Assembly (NCBI GenBank): GCA_030635405.1
Contig: DAOVZA010000031.1
Coordinates: 1-11,104, forward strand
DNA length: 11,104 nt
Reading direction: 5' to 3'
Source of the DNA: Desulfocapsa sp.
GTDB lineage: Bacteria > Desulfobacterota > Desulfobulbia > Desulfobulbales > Desulfocapsaceae
Positions 1-8,240 of the stretch are shown here, piece after piece (position 1 is the first letter of the stretch; each line of letters begins with the position of its first letter). The translations under genes and the position numbers were made by a program. A model generated the notes under the pieces. That model searched no databases. It was not told the origin of the DNA and saw only the letters and a list, made by a program, of their open reading frames with translations.

Positions 1-932
1 AAAGAATGGACATAGTTTTTGACAATTATTTCAATGAACATTCCCTTTATGATGATGGCCATATAGATTCTGTGGTTGCTGAACTTCGTGAAAAAGGGCT
101 TGTTTATGAAAAGGATGATGCTGTCTGGTTTAAAACGACAGAGTTTGGTCATGAACAGGATAGAGTTATCATAAAAAAGACCGGCGAACCCACTTATAGG
201 CTTCCTGATATCGCCTATCATCGTGAAAAATTTAAACGTAATTTCGATTGGATGGTGGATGTTTTTGGCTCAGACCATATTGCAACGGTTCCCGATGTAA
301 TGGCAGGGCTGGAAGCTCTTGGGTACGATCATAAAAAAGTAACTGTAGTTCTGCATCAGTTTGTGACCCTCACCAGAAATGGTAAACAGGTGAAAATGTC
401 CACCCGTAAGGCAACATTTGTCACAGTTGACGAACTCCTTGATCTGGTCGGTACAGATGTCGCCCGCTTTTACTTTATGATGCGTAAGGCTGATAGTCAG
501 CTTGAGTTTGACCTTGATCTTGCAACGAGTGAAGAGAAGGATAATCCAGTTTATTATGTACAATATGGCCATGCCCGTCTCTGTTCTATTTTACGCAAGG
601 CGAAAGAACTTGATTTGAAGGCTGTTGATATTAAAGATGTTGATCTGTCACTTTTGAAAGAACCTGAAGAGATACAACTTCTGAAGCGAATAGCGTCATT
701 TCCAGAAGTTGTCGAATCAGCAGCTCTTGATTTGGCTCCGCATCGTGCTATCTTTTTCCTGATGGAACTTGCAGGGGATTGGCATAGTTATTATAACAAG
801 CACAAAGTTATCGATCCTGAAAAAGTTCCTCAGTCAGTTACCGATGCCCGCCTTTGTCTTGTCGCAGCATTGCAACAGGTCTTTAAGAATGGACTGGAAA
901 TGCTTGGACTGACAGCTCCTGAACAGATGTAG
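1..932 (+). CDS. argS: Arginyl-tRNA synthetase, C-terminal part (5' end outside window)
   Basis: This class I aminoacyl-tRNA synthetase charges tRNA-Arg with arginine in the cytoplasm. About 310 of the usual 560-580 residues are present; the reading frame is open to the left edge, so the ATG at base 6 is internal and the HIGH motif lies outside the window. Visible family blocks are the catalytic-domain stretch around GEPTYRLPDIAYH, the KMSKS-loop equivalent KMSTR at bases 393-407, the block DNPVYYVQYGHAR, and a helical DALR-type anticodon-binding domain ending in LEMLGLTAPEQM. The C-terminus matches the family's usual end, so the 3' end is complete. The loop variant KMSTR instead of KMSKS is not alarming, since ArgRS enzymes vary in this motif. 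A small membrane-protein gene follows 16 bp downstream, suggesting shared transcription. Identification is firm. Confidence 0.96.
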   Translation, partial: RMDIVFDNYFNEHSLYDDGHIDSVVAELREKGLVYEKDDAVWFKTTEFGHEQDRVIIKKTGEPTYRLPDIAYHREKFKRNFDWMVDVFGSDHIATVPDVMAGLEALGYDHKKVTVVLHQFVTLTRNGKQVKMSTRKATFVTVDELLDLVGTDVARFYFMMRKADSQLEFDLDLATSEEKDNPVYYVQYGHARLCSILRKAKELDLKAVDIKDVDLSLLKEPEEIQLLKRIASFPEVVESAALDLAPHRAIFFLMELAGDWHSYYNKHKVIDPEKVPQSVTDARLCLVAALQQVFKNGLEMLGLTAPEQM

Positions 933-948
933 CAATCCAGAGTGATGT

Positions 949-1209
949 ATGGCCGCCAGGAAACGTAAAAAACCAGTTAAGAAGGTGAAATTTCAGCTTA
1001 CAAGAAGTGGAATTGTCGGAATTGGCGTCGTCTGTTTTTGCATATTTCTGTGGATGTTTCTCATTGGTGTGTGGGCAGGGCAATCTCTCTTGTATCCACC
1101 GGTGAATAGCGCTAATCTTTCTTTGAAAGCATCTGATAGCGGCAAGGGAAAACAGGTATTACAAGTGATTCAGCTGGAAGCACATCAAAAAAAGAAAATT
1201 ATCAAGTAA
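949..1209 (+). CDS. Small single-pass membrane protein, resembling a SPOR-domain protein without its SPOR domain
   Basis: This 86-residue protein has a strongly basic N-terminus (MAARKRKKPVKKVK), then one hydrophobic segment at about residues 21-44 containing CFCIFLWMFLIGVWAG. A polar, lysine-rich tail of about 40 residues follows. The predicted topology is N-in with a short periplasmic tail. From family knowledge, several Desulfobacterota carry a SPOR-domain (peptidoglycan-binding) protein with a very similar N-terminus and membrane anchor just after argS. Here the tail stops after about 40 residues, and only 13 bp separate its stop from the next gene, so no SPOR domain can be hidden downstream. 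It may be a truncated relic or a natural short form. The start is the ATG 16 bp after argS; upstream there is only a weak GAG-like ribosome site. The gene is likely real, because the basic-plus-hydrophobic layout is not typical of a chance ORF, but its function is unknown. Confidence 0.66.
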   Translation: MAARKRKKPVKKVKFQLTRSGIVGIGVVCFCIFLWMFLIGVWAGQSLLYPPVNSANLSLKASDSGKGKQVLQVIQLEAHQKKKIIK

Positions 1210-1222
1210 CAGCTTATTAACT

Positions 1223-1687
1223 ATGATACGAAATGCAAAAATGGGTGATGTGAAGGGAATGCATTCACTCCTCAATCATTATGCCGACCAGGGACAGCTA
1301 CTTGGAAGGTCCTTTAGTTCGCTGTATGACAAACTACGTGATTTTAAGGTTTTTGTTGATTCCGATGATAATCTCCTTGGCGTCTGTGCTTTGAATATCA
1401 TCTGGGAAGACCTTGCTGAAGTCAGGTCTCTTGCAGTTCGTGAAGATATGCAGGGGCAACAGGTTGGTCGAAAACTCGTTCGGGCGTGTCTTGAAGAAGC
1501 TGAAGACTACAATATTAAAAGAGTTTTTACGCTCACATATCAGGCTGGATTTTTTAGAAAACAGGGTTTTAAAGATATTGATAAGAGTAAGCTGCCACAT
1601 AAGATCTGGAGTGATTGTCTGAACTGTACCAAATTTCCAGATTGTGATGAAGAGGCTTTGCAGTGTACAGTCTCTGATGTTTTATAA
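1223..1687 (+). CDS. Short ArgA-type N-acetyltransferase (GNAT family), probable N-acetylglutamate synthase
   Basis: This 154-residue single-domain GNAT protein probably transfers acetyl from acetyl-CoA to glutamate, the first step of arginine biosynthesis, in the cytoplasm. Family blocks visible in order are the start MIRNAKMGDVKGM, the motif WEDLAEVRSLAV (about residues 61-72), the acetyl-CoA-binding loop around MQGQQVGRKLV, RVFTLTYQAGFFRKQGF, and a C-terminal cysteine-rich signature PHKIWSDCLNCTKFPDCDE. The tail with three closely spaced cysteines is characteristic of the short ArgA-like enzymes, which lack the amino-acid-kinase domain of E. coli ArgA. It lies 13 bp after the small membrane-protein gene and two genes after argS. 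No clear Shine-Dalgarno sequence precedes the ATG, so translation may depend on coupling. The start is fixed by the conserved N-terminus. The GNAT assignment is firm; glutamate as substrate is inferred from family resemblance. Confidence 0.88.
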   Translation: MIRNAKMGDVKGMHSLLNHYADQGQLLGRSFSSLYDKLRDFKVFVDSDDNLLGVCALNIIWEDLAEVRSLAVREDMQGQQVGRKLVRACLEEAEDYNIKRVFTLTYQAGFFRKQGFKDIDKSKLPHKIWSDCLNCTKFPDCDEEALQCTVSDVL

Positions 1688-1761
1688 ATCCACCTTGGAT
1701 TGTATCTTTTTAGGTGTTTATCAATTTTGTTCAATCCCAATTAATAGAGTGAATTGTAATT

Positions 1762-4320
1762 ATGATAGGTAAAGCATTAACAAAAGTATTTGGCAGTAAG
1801 AATGATCGTGTACTTAAGACGATAAAGCCAATTGTTAACCGGGTTAACGAACTTGAAAGTACGGTAACATCTCTTGATGATGCTCAGCTTGCTGCAAGAA
1901 CGGTTGAGTTTCGTGAACGTATTGCAAAGGGCGAAAGTCTTGATCAAATTCTCCCCGAAGCTTTTGCAACCATGCGTGAGGCTGGTAAGCGTGTGCTTGG
2001 TGAGCGACATTATGATGTACAGATCATTGGTGGTGTTATTCTTCATCAGGGTAGAATTGCAGAGATGAAAACGGGTGAGGGTAAAACCCTAACATCAACT
2101 CTTCCCGTGTATCTCAATGCACTTTCCGGAAAGGGTGTTCATCTCGTTACGGTCAATGATTATCTTGCGGCACGTGATGCTGACTGGATGGGTGAGGTTT
2201 ACAATTCTCTCGGTATGAACGTTGGTAAAATAATCCATGATATGCCAGATGATCAAAGACGTGAAGCCTATCTTGCCGATGTAACATATGGAACAAATAA
2301 CGAATTTGGCTTTGATTATCTGCGTGATAATATGAAGTTTGAGCTGTCTGATTTTTGTCAGCGAGGATTTAATTTTGCCATTGTGGATGAGGTCGATTCC
2401 ATTCTGATCGATGAAGCCAGAACGCCTCTTATTATCTCAGGGCCTGCTGAAATATCAACAGAGATGTATGGCAATGTTGATAAAATAATGCCTGCCTTTA
2501 AAGCAGAGGCACATTATATTGTGGATGAAAAAGCTAAACAGGTCTCACTTACAGAAGATGGTATAGCACTTGGTGAAGAATTGCTGAATGTTGAAAATCT
2601 CTATGAGGCCGATTCAATAGAACAGTTGCATCATCTTAATCAGGCGCTTAAGGCTCATACACTTTTTCAGTGTGATATTGATTATATTGTAAAGAACGGT
2701 GAGGTTGTAATTGTTGATGAATTCACCGGTCGCACCATGGAAGGACGTCGTTACAGCGACGGTTTGCATCAGGCCCTGGAAGCAAAAGAACATGTTAAAA
2801 TAGAGAAAGAAAATCAAACTCTAGCATCCATTACTTTCCAGAACTATTTTCGGATGTATGACAAACTTTCTGGAATGACAGGTACTGCCGATACTGAGGC
2901 ATCTGAGTTTAAAAATATTTATGATCTTGATGTCGTGATAATGCCCACCAATATGCCAATGGTGCGTAAAGATTTTGCCGATGTAATTTATAAAAATCTT
3001 GCTGCGAAAGATCGAGCAGTTATTAATGAGATCAAAGATCTTCACGAAAAGGGACAGCCTGTCCTAGTTGGTACCATATCCATTGATGTATCTGAAAAAA
3101 TATCCAGACTTCTCAAAAAGGAAAAAGTTGAGCACGAAGTACTTAATGCCAAGCAGCATGATCGTGAAGCAGAAATCATCGCTAACGCCGGTCAGTATGG
3201 CAAGGTAACCATTGCTACAAACATGGCTGGACGTGGTACTGATATTAAACTTACTGATGAGTCAAAGGAGGCCGGTGGCCTGCATATTTTAGGAACATCT
3301 CGTCACGAATCAAGACGAATTGATAACCAGCTGCGTGGTCGTTCCGGTCGCCAGGGTGATCCTGGCTCTTCACGTTTCTTTCTTTCACTTGAAGATGATT
3401 TACTCCGTATTTTTGGCTCTGGTCGAATATCCGGTATCATGGATAAACTTGGAATGGAAGAAGATGAACCCATTGAGCATAATCTCATTTCACGAGCCAT
3501 TGAAAATGCCCAGAAAAAGGTTGAAGGGCACAACTTTGATATTCGTAAACATCTGCTTGAATATGATGATGTTATGAATAAGCAGCGTGAAGTTATTTAT
3601 CGTCAACGTCGTGAAGTGCTCGTAGGTGATGATCTTGCAGATGTTGTTGATGATATGACTGTTGATCAAGTGGATAATATGATAGCAGGTTATTCAAATT
3701 CTCGCCTTGCCTCTGAAGATTGGAACTGGGATGGTTTTGAAGAAGCAATGCTCGAAGCCTTTCATATTCAAACTAGCTGGACAGATGAAGATAAATCAGG
3801 AATGGATGAGAACAGTTTTGGTGAAAAGATCACTGGAATTGTTAAAAAGCATTATTCCGAGCAAGAAGAATTTAATGGATCTGACACTCAACGCCACTTG
3901 GAACGAGTTATACTTTTACAAACTGTTGATACTCACTGGAAGGACCATCTTCTCTCCATGGATCATCTAAAACAGGGAATAGGTCTGCGTGGCTATGGAC
4001 AGAAAAAACCCTTAGATGAATATAAAAAAGAAGGGTACAAGCTCTTTATACGAATGGTAGACACTGTTAAGCAGCAGACGGTTTCTACGTTGATGCGTGT
4101 AAGAGTCGTTCAGGAAGATGATGTGGAACGTCTGGAGGCTGAAAGACGTGAGCGACAGGAACAGGAACAGGCTCAGGCTCAGCTAAACAAAGGTGCTGCC
4201 GGTGAAGATGCTCCTTCTCCTAAACCTGAAAAGAGGGAAGGGGAAAAAGTTGGTCGTAATGCACCTTGTCCATGTGGTTCAGGGAAGAAATTTAAAAAAT
4301 GTTGTGGTAAGCCGAATTAA
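1762..4320 (+). CDS. secA: Protein translocase subunit SecA
   Basis: SecA is the ATP-driven motor that pushes unfolded preproteins through the SecYEG channel in the inner membrane. At 852 residues it is of normal length and complete. Walker A is MKTGEGKT at residues 102-109 and the DEAD-like Walker B block is [12 protein letters not shown] at 209-220. Helicase-type motifs in the second nucleotide-binding domain include [11 protein letters not shown] and the arginine-finger region [15 protein letters not shown]. The helical scaffold and wing regions follow, then a Gln/Glu-rich linker. The C-terminal tail is of the zinc-binding type, [13 protein letters not shown], with cysteines at 836, 838, 847 and 848; in related SecA proteins this tail contacts SecB and ribosomes. 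The start [16 protein letters not shown] is the usual family start, though the ribosome site is weak (GAGTGA about 12 bases upstream). It lies 74 bp after the acetyltransferase gene. No frameshift or missing motif was seen. Confidence 0.98.
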   Translation: MIGKALTKVFGSKNDRVLKTIKPIVNRVNELESTVTSLDDAQLAARTVEFRERIAKGESLDQILPEAFATMREAGKRVLGERHYDVQIIGGVILHQGRIAEMKTGEGKTLTSTLPVYLNALSGKGVHLVTVNDYLAARDADWMGEVYNSLGMNVGKIIHDMPDDQRREAYLADVTYGTNNEFGFDYLRDNMKFELSDFCQRGFNFAIVDEVDSILIDEARTPLIISGPAEISTEMYGNVDKIMPAFKAEAHYIVDEKAKQVSLTEDGIALGEELLNVENLYEADSIEQLHHLNQALKAHTLFQCDIDYIVKNGEVVIVDEFTGRTMEGRRYSDGLHQALEAKEHVKIEKENQTLASITFQNYFRMYDKLSGMTGTADTEASEFKNIYDLDVVIMPTNMPMVRKDFADVIYKNLAAKDRAVINEIKDLHEKGQPVLVGTISIDVSEKISRLLKKEKVEHEVLNAKQHDREAEIIANAGQYGKVTIATNMAGRGTDIKLTDESKEAGGLHILGTSRHESRRIDNQLRGRSGRQGDPGSSRFFLSLEDDLLRIFGSGRISGIMDKLGMEEDEPIEHNLISRAIENAQKKVEGHNFDIRKHLLEYDDVMNKQREVIYRQRREVLVGDDLADVVDDMTVDQVDNMIAGYSNSRLASEDWNWDGFEEAMLEAFHIQTSWTDEDKSGMDENSFGEKITGIVKKHYSEQEEFNGSDTQRHLERVILLQTVDTHWKDHLLSMDHLKQGIGLRGYGQKKPLDEYKKEGYKLFIRMVDTVKQQTVSTLMRVRVVQEDDVERLEAERRERQEQEQAQAQLNKGAAGEDAPSPKPEKREGEKVGRNAPCPCGSGKKFKKCCGKPN

Positions 4321-4500
4321 TAACAGAGCGTATCTCTGAGTTGATAAAATGTATACCTGTTCGACATTGTCAAACAGGTATACTGAGACAATAACCCTTA
4401 GTTTGTATTTGCATTGCTTAGAGAGGAAGCCTATATAAATACTAAGAAAAAATCCAACCCATGCCCCAATGAATAGAGCTCCTGTTATATGGCGGCTCAA
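4279..4500 (-). CDS. Doubtful small hydrophobic ORF antisense to the secA end
   Basis: A minus-strand reading frame of 73 codons opens with a TTG preceded by GAGGA four bases upstream. It encodes [20 protein letters not shown] and a few further hydrophobic residues, which would form one membrane segment. Its second half runs through the 4351-4383 hairpin and into the antisense of the last 42 bases of secA, where its composition looks arbitrary. The hydrophobic beginning is more protein-like than most shadow frames, so it may be a small membrane protein or the remnant of one. I do not recognise a family. The TTG start, the overlap with secA and the lack of conserved context make it more likely spurious than real. 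Confidence 0.15.
   Translation of the reverse strand: MSRHITGALFIGAWVGFFLSIYIGFLSKQCKYKLRVIVSVYLFDNVEQVYILSTQRYALLLIRLTTTFFKFLP
4351..4383. terminator. Strong hairpin downstream of secA, possible terminator
   Basis: The arms GTATACCTGTT and AACAGGTATAC are perfect reverse complements (11 bp). After one C/A mismatch the stem continues with GAC/GTC around an ATT loop. It starts 31 bases after the secA stop. On the plus strand it is followed by TGAGACAATA, with no T-run, so it is not a textbook intrinsic terminator for secA. On the minus strand it is followed by ATTTTATC, a short T-tract. It could be a Rho-assisted or mRNA-stabilising 3' structure, or a protein-binding palindrome. Confidence 0.4.
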
Positions 4501-4596
4501 TTCATCCTCTGTTTATCCCGTAAATAATCTGAAGAGTAATTGGTACTTCAGGGAAGTAATTTCTATTCCTAAAGTCTGTGCCTAGCTAATTAAGAG

Positions 4597-4625
4597 TTGA
4601 CTTTTATACCATTGTTTTATCTGAT
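4597..4625 (+). promoter_or_regulatory. Candidate sigma70-type promoter for the transporter operon
   Basis: A TTGACT -35 element (4597-4602, five of six consensus bases) is separated by 17 bases from TCTGAT (4620-4625, four of six) as a -10. It lies about 40 bases before the binding-protein ATG in an AT-rich stretch, at the right place to drive the operon. The -10 is weak, so the call is tentative. Confidence 0.42.
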
Positions 4626-4653
4626 AGCGCAGTTTGTTTATTATAATTTTAAT

Positions 4654-4659
4654 GGAGGT
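4654..4659 (+). promoter_or_regulatory. Strong ribosome binding site that fixes the start of the binding protein
   Basis: GGAGGT, a near-perfect Shine-Dalgarno sequence, lies six bases before the ATG at 4666. It favours this start over the in-frame TTG at 4597, which coincides with the putative -35 element and would add 23 residues in front of the signal peptide. Confidence 0.85.
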
Positions 4660-4665
4660 AAGAAG

Positions 4666-6258
4666 ATGCGAAAAAAGAGTTTATCGTTATTACTATGTAT
4701 TTTGACTTGTGGGTTGGCAATGTCATTGCTCCCAGGTACGGCTTCATCTAAAACACTAAAATGGGCTTTTCAGGGTGATGCTAATTCCCTGGATCCTCAT
4801 TCTCTCAATGAAACTTTCCTCATCGGTTATCTTGGAAATATTTATGAAGGACTTGTTCGCAGAGGACCTGATCTTAAAACTGAACCTGCTTTAGCAGAAA
4901 GCTGGGAAGTGTTGGAACCTACACGCTGGCGTTTTCATCTTCGTAAAGGTGTTAAATTTCACAACGGTAATGATTTTAACGCCGATGATGTGGTTTTCTC
5001 TTTTGCAAGAACACGTACAGAAGGATCAAGTTTTAAAACTCGTATCTCCACAGTAAAAGAAATAATCAAAGTTGATGATTATACAGTTGATTTTGTAACC
5101 ACTCAGCCTAACCCCATCCTGATTTCTGAATGGGATAGCTGGTATATAATGGATAAAGAGTGGTGTGAAAAAAATGACGCTGTTGAAGCTACCAGTGTTA
5201 GTAAAGGAACTGAAAACTATTCAACCCGTCATGAAAATGGAACTGGACCTTTCATCGTAACAGAAAGACAGACTGATGTTAAATCAGTCATGAAACCATT
5301 TGCTGGTTGGTGGGATACACCTAAGCATAACCTCACAGAAGTAATTTTTACTCCGATTTCCTCCGATGCTACTCGTGTTGCTGCTCTTTTATCTGGCGAA
5401 ATAGACATGATGTACCCAGTGCCTGTTCAGGATATCAAAAGAGTGAACAGCAATGGTGGTACTTCAGTAATGTCAGGACCTGAATTACGTACAATCTTTT
5501 TAGGACTTAACCAGGTTGATGATGAACTGAAAAGTTCTGATGTTAAAGGAAAAAATCCATTAAAAGATGTTAGAGTTCGTAAAGCATTTTATCAGGCTAT
5601 AAATATTGAAGCTATTAAGAAGAAAATCATGCGTGGACTGAGTGATCCATCTGCTATTATGATTTCTCCTAAACTTGCAGAACCCTTTGGCAAAGAATTT
5701 CAACGCCTTCCTTATGATCCAGAAGCGTCTAAAAAGCTCCTGGCTGAAGCAGGATATGCTGATGGCTTTACTTTGGGTATGGATTGTCCCAATAACCGTT
5801 ATGTGAACGATGAGCAGATTTGTCAGGCAGTTGTCTCAATGCTTGCAAAGGTTGGTGTAGACGTAAACTTGAAGGCAGTTCCTAAAGCTCAATACTTTAA
5901 GAAAATAATGGCCTTTGATACCGACTTTTATCTGCTTGGATGGACACCATCCAGTTTTGACAGTTGGAATGTCCTTTTCAATTTGCTTAACACCCGTGAC
6001 AAAGAAAGTGGACGTGGAAAGTTTAATTTTGGTGAATATTCAAATGCCAGAATTGATGAACTTGCTGACCTCATCTTAAGTGAAACAGGTCTGAATAAAC
6101 GAAATGATATGATCAAGGAAACATACCAGATTCTCAATGATGAAGTTGGCTACATTCCGCTGCATCAGCAGGCACTTGCCTGGGGAAAAAAGGACAGTGT
6201 TGAATTGATTCAACGAGCTGATAACCAGTTTGTTCTCAACTATGTGAATGTAAAATAA
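4666..6258 (+). CDS. Periplasmic substrate-binding protein of a Dpp/Opp-type ABC importer
   Basis: This 530-residue protein captures the ligand in the periplasm and delivers it to the permease pair encoded next. The N-terminus MRKKSLSLLLCILTCGLAMS is a signal peptide with a basic start and hydrophobic core, with cleavage likely near the PGTASS stretch at about residues 24-29. The mature protein is of the SBP_bac_5 (peptide-binding, DppA/OppA) family: LDPHSLNETF near the mature N-terminus, then IYEGLVRRGPDLKTEPALAE, then FHLRKGVKFHNGNDFNADDV, the family signature block. The usual length is 500-540. Two signal-region cysteines lack a convincing lipobox, so a soluble periplasmic protein is favoured, though a lipoprotein is not excluded. 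It opens the five-gene operon after a 345-bp gap. The ligand cannot be read from sequence; the family includes binders of dipeptides, oligopeptides, nickel, glutathione and haem. Confidence 0.93.
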   Translation: MRKKSLSLLLCILTCGLAMSLLPGTASSKTLKWAFQGDANSLDPHSLNETFLIGYLGNIYEGLVRRGPDLKTEPALAESWEVLEPTRWRFHLRKGVKFHNGNDFNADDVVFSFARTRTEGSSFKTRISTVKEIIKVDDYTVDFVTTQPNPILISEWDSWYIMDKEWCEKNDAVEATSVSKGTENYSTRHENGTGPFIVTERQTDVKSVMKPFAGWWDTPKHNLTEVIFTPISSDATRVAALLSGEIDMMYPVPVQDIKRVNSNGGTSVMSGPELRTIFLGLNQVDDELKSSDVKGKNPLKDVRVRKAFYQAINIEAIKKKIMRGLSDPSAIMISPKLAEPFGKEFQRLPYDPEASKKLLAEAGYADGFTLGMDCPNNRYVNDEQICQAVVSMLAKVGVDVNLKAVPKAQYFKKIMAFDTDFYLLGWTPSSFDSWNVLFNLLNTRDKESGRGKFNFGEYSNARIDELADLILSETGLNKRNDMIKETYQILNDEVGYIPLHQQALAWGKKDSVELIQRADNQFVLNYVNVK

Positions 6259-6261
6259 TTC

Positions 6262-7245
6262 ATGATTGCATTCATTATTCGCAGATTGCTTCAGTCCATG
6301 ATCGTTATGTTTTTCGTGGCAATGGTGGCGTTCCTCATGTTTAATTTCGTGGGGGACCCTGTCCACCAGATGGTTGGAATTGATACTACATATGAAGACC
6401 GTGAAGCACTGCGTGTATCACTGGGATTAGATGATCCTATTGCTGTTCAGTTTTTTCGTTTTATAGGCAATGCTGCCAAATTTGAATTTGGTATTTCCTA
6501 TCAGCATAAACGGTCTGTTACCGGCCTTTTTAAGGAAAGGATGCCCGCTACTCTGGAACTTTCATTTGTGGCGGCATTCCTGTCCCTTATTGTTGGCTTG
6601 CCCATGGGGGTTTATGCCGGGCTTAAACCGGATGGCTGGCTCAGTAAATTTTTCATGTCTTTTTCTCTTGTTGGTGTCTCCTTACCAACGTTTCTCATCG
6701 GTATTCTACTCATATTTGTTTTTGCGGTAATTCTTGGCTGGCTCCCGTCCTATGGTCGTGGAGATGTTGTGCATATTGGCTGGTGGTCCACGGGCTTCCT
6801 GACTATAAGCGGCTTAAAGGCTTTGATACTCCCTGCTATTACATTGGGACTGTTTCAACTTACTCTGATCATGCGTTTAGTACGTTCAGAGATGCTTGAG
6901 GTTTTGCGAACCGATTATATAAAGTTTGCAAGGGCAAGAGGGCTTAGTGACAGATCCATTTACTTTGGTCATGCATTGAAAAACACCCTGGTTCCCGTGA
7001 TTACCATTACAGGACTTCAGATTGGCTCCATTATAGCCTTTGCCATCATTACCGAAACAGTCTTCCAGTGGCCTGGTATGGGACTTTTATTTCTTCAGGC
7101 AATTCATAATGTTGATATTCCCATTATGGCAGCATATCTCATGCTTGTAGCCTTTTTCTTTGTGGTGATTAATTTGATAGTCGATATTTTATACTATGTT
7201 GTTGATCCCCGTCTACGATTTGATCTTGGTAAGGCGAATGGCTAA
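6262..7245 (+). CDS. DppB/OppB-type ABC transporter permease
   Basis: This 327-residue inner-membrane protein is one half of the transport channel. The N-terminus MIAFIIRRLLQSMIVM and the following GDPV are typical of the DppB/OppB branch. Six hydrophobic segments are visible at roughly residues 9-30, 98-120, 133-158, 186-206, 249-270 and 290-314. Before the fifth lies the EAA-type coupling loop, DYIKFARARGLSDRSIYFGH (about 218-237), which docks on an ATPase subunit. The C-terminus VVDPRLRF is also typical. The ATG is only three bases after the binding-protein stop and has no clear Shine-Dalgarno, so translational coupling is likely. The stop overlaps the next start (TAATG). Nothing is missing relative to the family. 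Confidence 0.94.
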   Translation: MIAFIIRRLLQSMIVMFFVAMVAFLMFNFVGDPVHQMVGIDTTYEDREALRVSLGLDDPIAVQFFRFIGNAAKFEFGISYQHKRSVTGLFKERMPATLELSFVAAFLSLIVGLPMGVYAGLKPDGWLSKFFMSFSLVGVSLPTFLIGILLIFVFAVILGWLPSYGRGDVVHIGWWSTGFLTISGLKALILPAITLGLFQLTLIMRLVRSEMLEVLRTDYIKFARARGLSDRSIYFGHALKNTLVPVITITGLQIGSIIAFAIITETVFQWPGMGLLFLQAIHNVDIPIMAAYLMLVAFFFVVINLIVDILYYVVDPRLRFDLGKANG

Positions 7246-8207
7246 TGAATAAACACTCTGAAGACATGGCTGACGCTCCTAAAACCAACTTGTTTATTGA
7301 TGCCTTAAAGCGCTTCTTAGATGGTGATATTTTTTACTCCTTCTGTCATTCACCTATTACAATTATTGCATCTGTTCTCACATTATTGATCGTTATAAGT
7401 GCGATTGGTGCACCCTTGATTGCTCCACACGACCCTTTTGATATGGGAAGTCTTGATTTGATGGACGCTCATATCCCTCCAGTATGGGAAGAAGATGGTG
7501 ACAGTCGTTTTATACTGGGAACCGAAGATCAGGGTAGAGATCTTTTGTCCACAATCCTTTATGGTTCTCGTATTTCACTGTTGGTCGGGTTTTCCAGTGT
7601 TGTTTTTTCCCTTGTTCTCGGCGTTGGGCTTGGCCTTATCTCCGGGTATATGGGCGGAACGGTCGATGCTGTTATCATGCGAATTGCTGAGGTCCAAATA
7701 AGCTTTCCTGCTATTCTCATAGCTCTGCTGGTTGATGGTGTTCTGCGAACTCTTGTTCCTGAGGCCGATGTTGAAAGTCTTGCCATTATCGTCTTAATTT
7801 TTTCCATAGGTATTTCTGGGTGGGTTCAATACGCAAGGACCGTAAGAAGTTCCACCATGGTTGAAAAGAATAAAGAATATGTTCTTGCTGCCCGTGTAAT
7901 TGGAATTCGCCCGTTTTTTATCATGCTGCGACATATCCTTCCAAATGTTATGGGACCAGTGCTTGTTATTGGCACTATCCATCTAGCTGTGGCAATTGTT
8001 ACTGAGGCTACTCTTTCTTTTCTGGGTGTCGGAGTTCCAGTAACACAGCCTTCTCTTGGGACTTTAATTCGAATTGGCAATGATTTCCTGTTTTCCGGTG
8101 AATGGTGGATAACTATCTTTCCTGCTGCAACACTTGCTATATTAGTGCTCTCAGTTAACCTGGTTGGCGATTGGCTCCGGGATGCTTTGAATCCTAAGCT
8201 CAGGTAA
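7245..8207 (+). CDS. DppC/OppC-type ABC transporter permease
   Basis: This 320-residue inner-membrane protein is the second half of the channel and pairs with the DppB-type permease just upstream. It has the N-terminal OppC-type region with one membrane helix (about residues 38-60) and the hallmark periplasmic motif LGTEDQGRDLLSTILYGSRI (91-110). Further membrane segments lie at about 112-134, 148-167, 179-199, 236-258 and 288-309. The EAA-type loop is EYVLAARVIGIRPFFIMLRH (211-230), and the C-terminus GDWLRDALNPKLR is typical of DppC. The start overlaps the upstream stop by one base, and the downstream ATPase begins within 3-33 bases. The Dpp/Opp assignment is firm; the exact substrate class is not determined. 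Confidence 0.94.
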   Translation: MNKHSEDMADAPKTNLFIDALKRFLDGDIFYSFCHSPITIIASVLTLLIVISAIGAPLIAPHDPFDMGSLDLMDAHIPPVWEEDGDSRFILGTEDQGRDLLSTILYGSRISLLVGFSSVVFSLVLGVGLGLISGYMGGTVDAVIMRIAEVQISFPAILIALLVDGVLRTLVPEADVESLAIIVLIFSIGISGWVQYARTVRSSTMVEKNKEYVLAARVIGIRPFFIMLRHILPNVMGPVLVIGTIHLAVAIVTEATLSFLGVGVPVTQPSLGTLIRIGNDFLFSGEWWITIFPAATLAILVLSVNLVGDWLRDALNPKLR

Positions 8208-8240
8208 TAGATGATGAAGGATTCAAAAGACGAGGAAGGC

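Larger units (their letters stand above)
4321..4665. other. Intergenic region between secA and the peptide-transporter operon
   Basis: This 345-bp stretch contains no convincing plus-strand gene. Seen in it are an 11-bp perfect-arm hairpin at 4351-4383, a weak minus-strand hydrophobic reading frame beginning at 4500, a small 6-bp hairpin (TACTTC, loop AGG, GAAGTA) at 4544-4558, a promoter-like pair at 4597-4625 and a strong ribosome site at 4654-4659. The length and the promoter suggest the transporter operon is transcribed separately from secA. Confidence 0.6.

Noticed and set aside
393..407. KMSTR instead of KMSKS in arginyl-tRNA synthetase as a possible defect
   Set aside because: The KMSKS loop is variable among arginyl-tRNA synthetases and the surrounding sequence is well conserved.
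1695..1724. Promoter-like TTGGAT ... TATCAA before secA
   Set aside because: Both elements match consensus poorly and the 18-base spacing adds little; secA may be transcribed from upstream.
4544..4558. Small hairpin TACTTC-AGG-GAAGTA before the transporter promoter
   Set aside because: A six-base-pair stem is expected by chance in AT-rich DNA; no conserved context or T-run of note follows.
4597..4665. Upstream in-frame TTG start for the substrate-binding protein, adding 23 residues
   Set aside because: The ATG at 4666 has GGAGGT six bases upstream and begins a clean signal peptide; the TTG coincides with a promoter-like -35 element.
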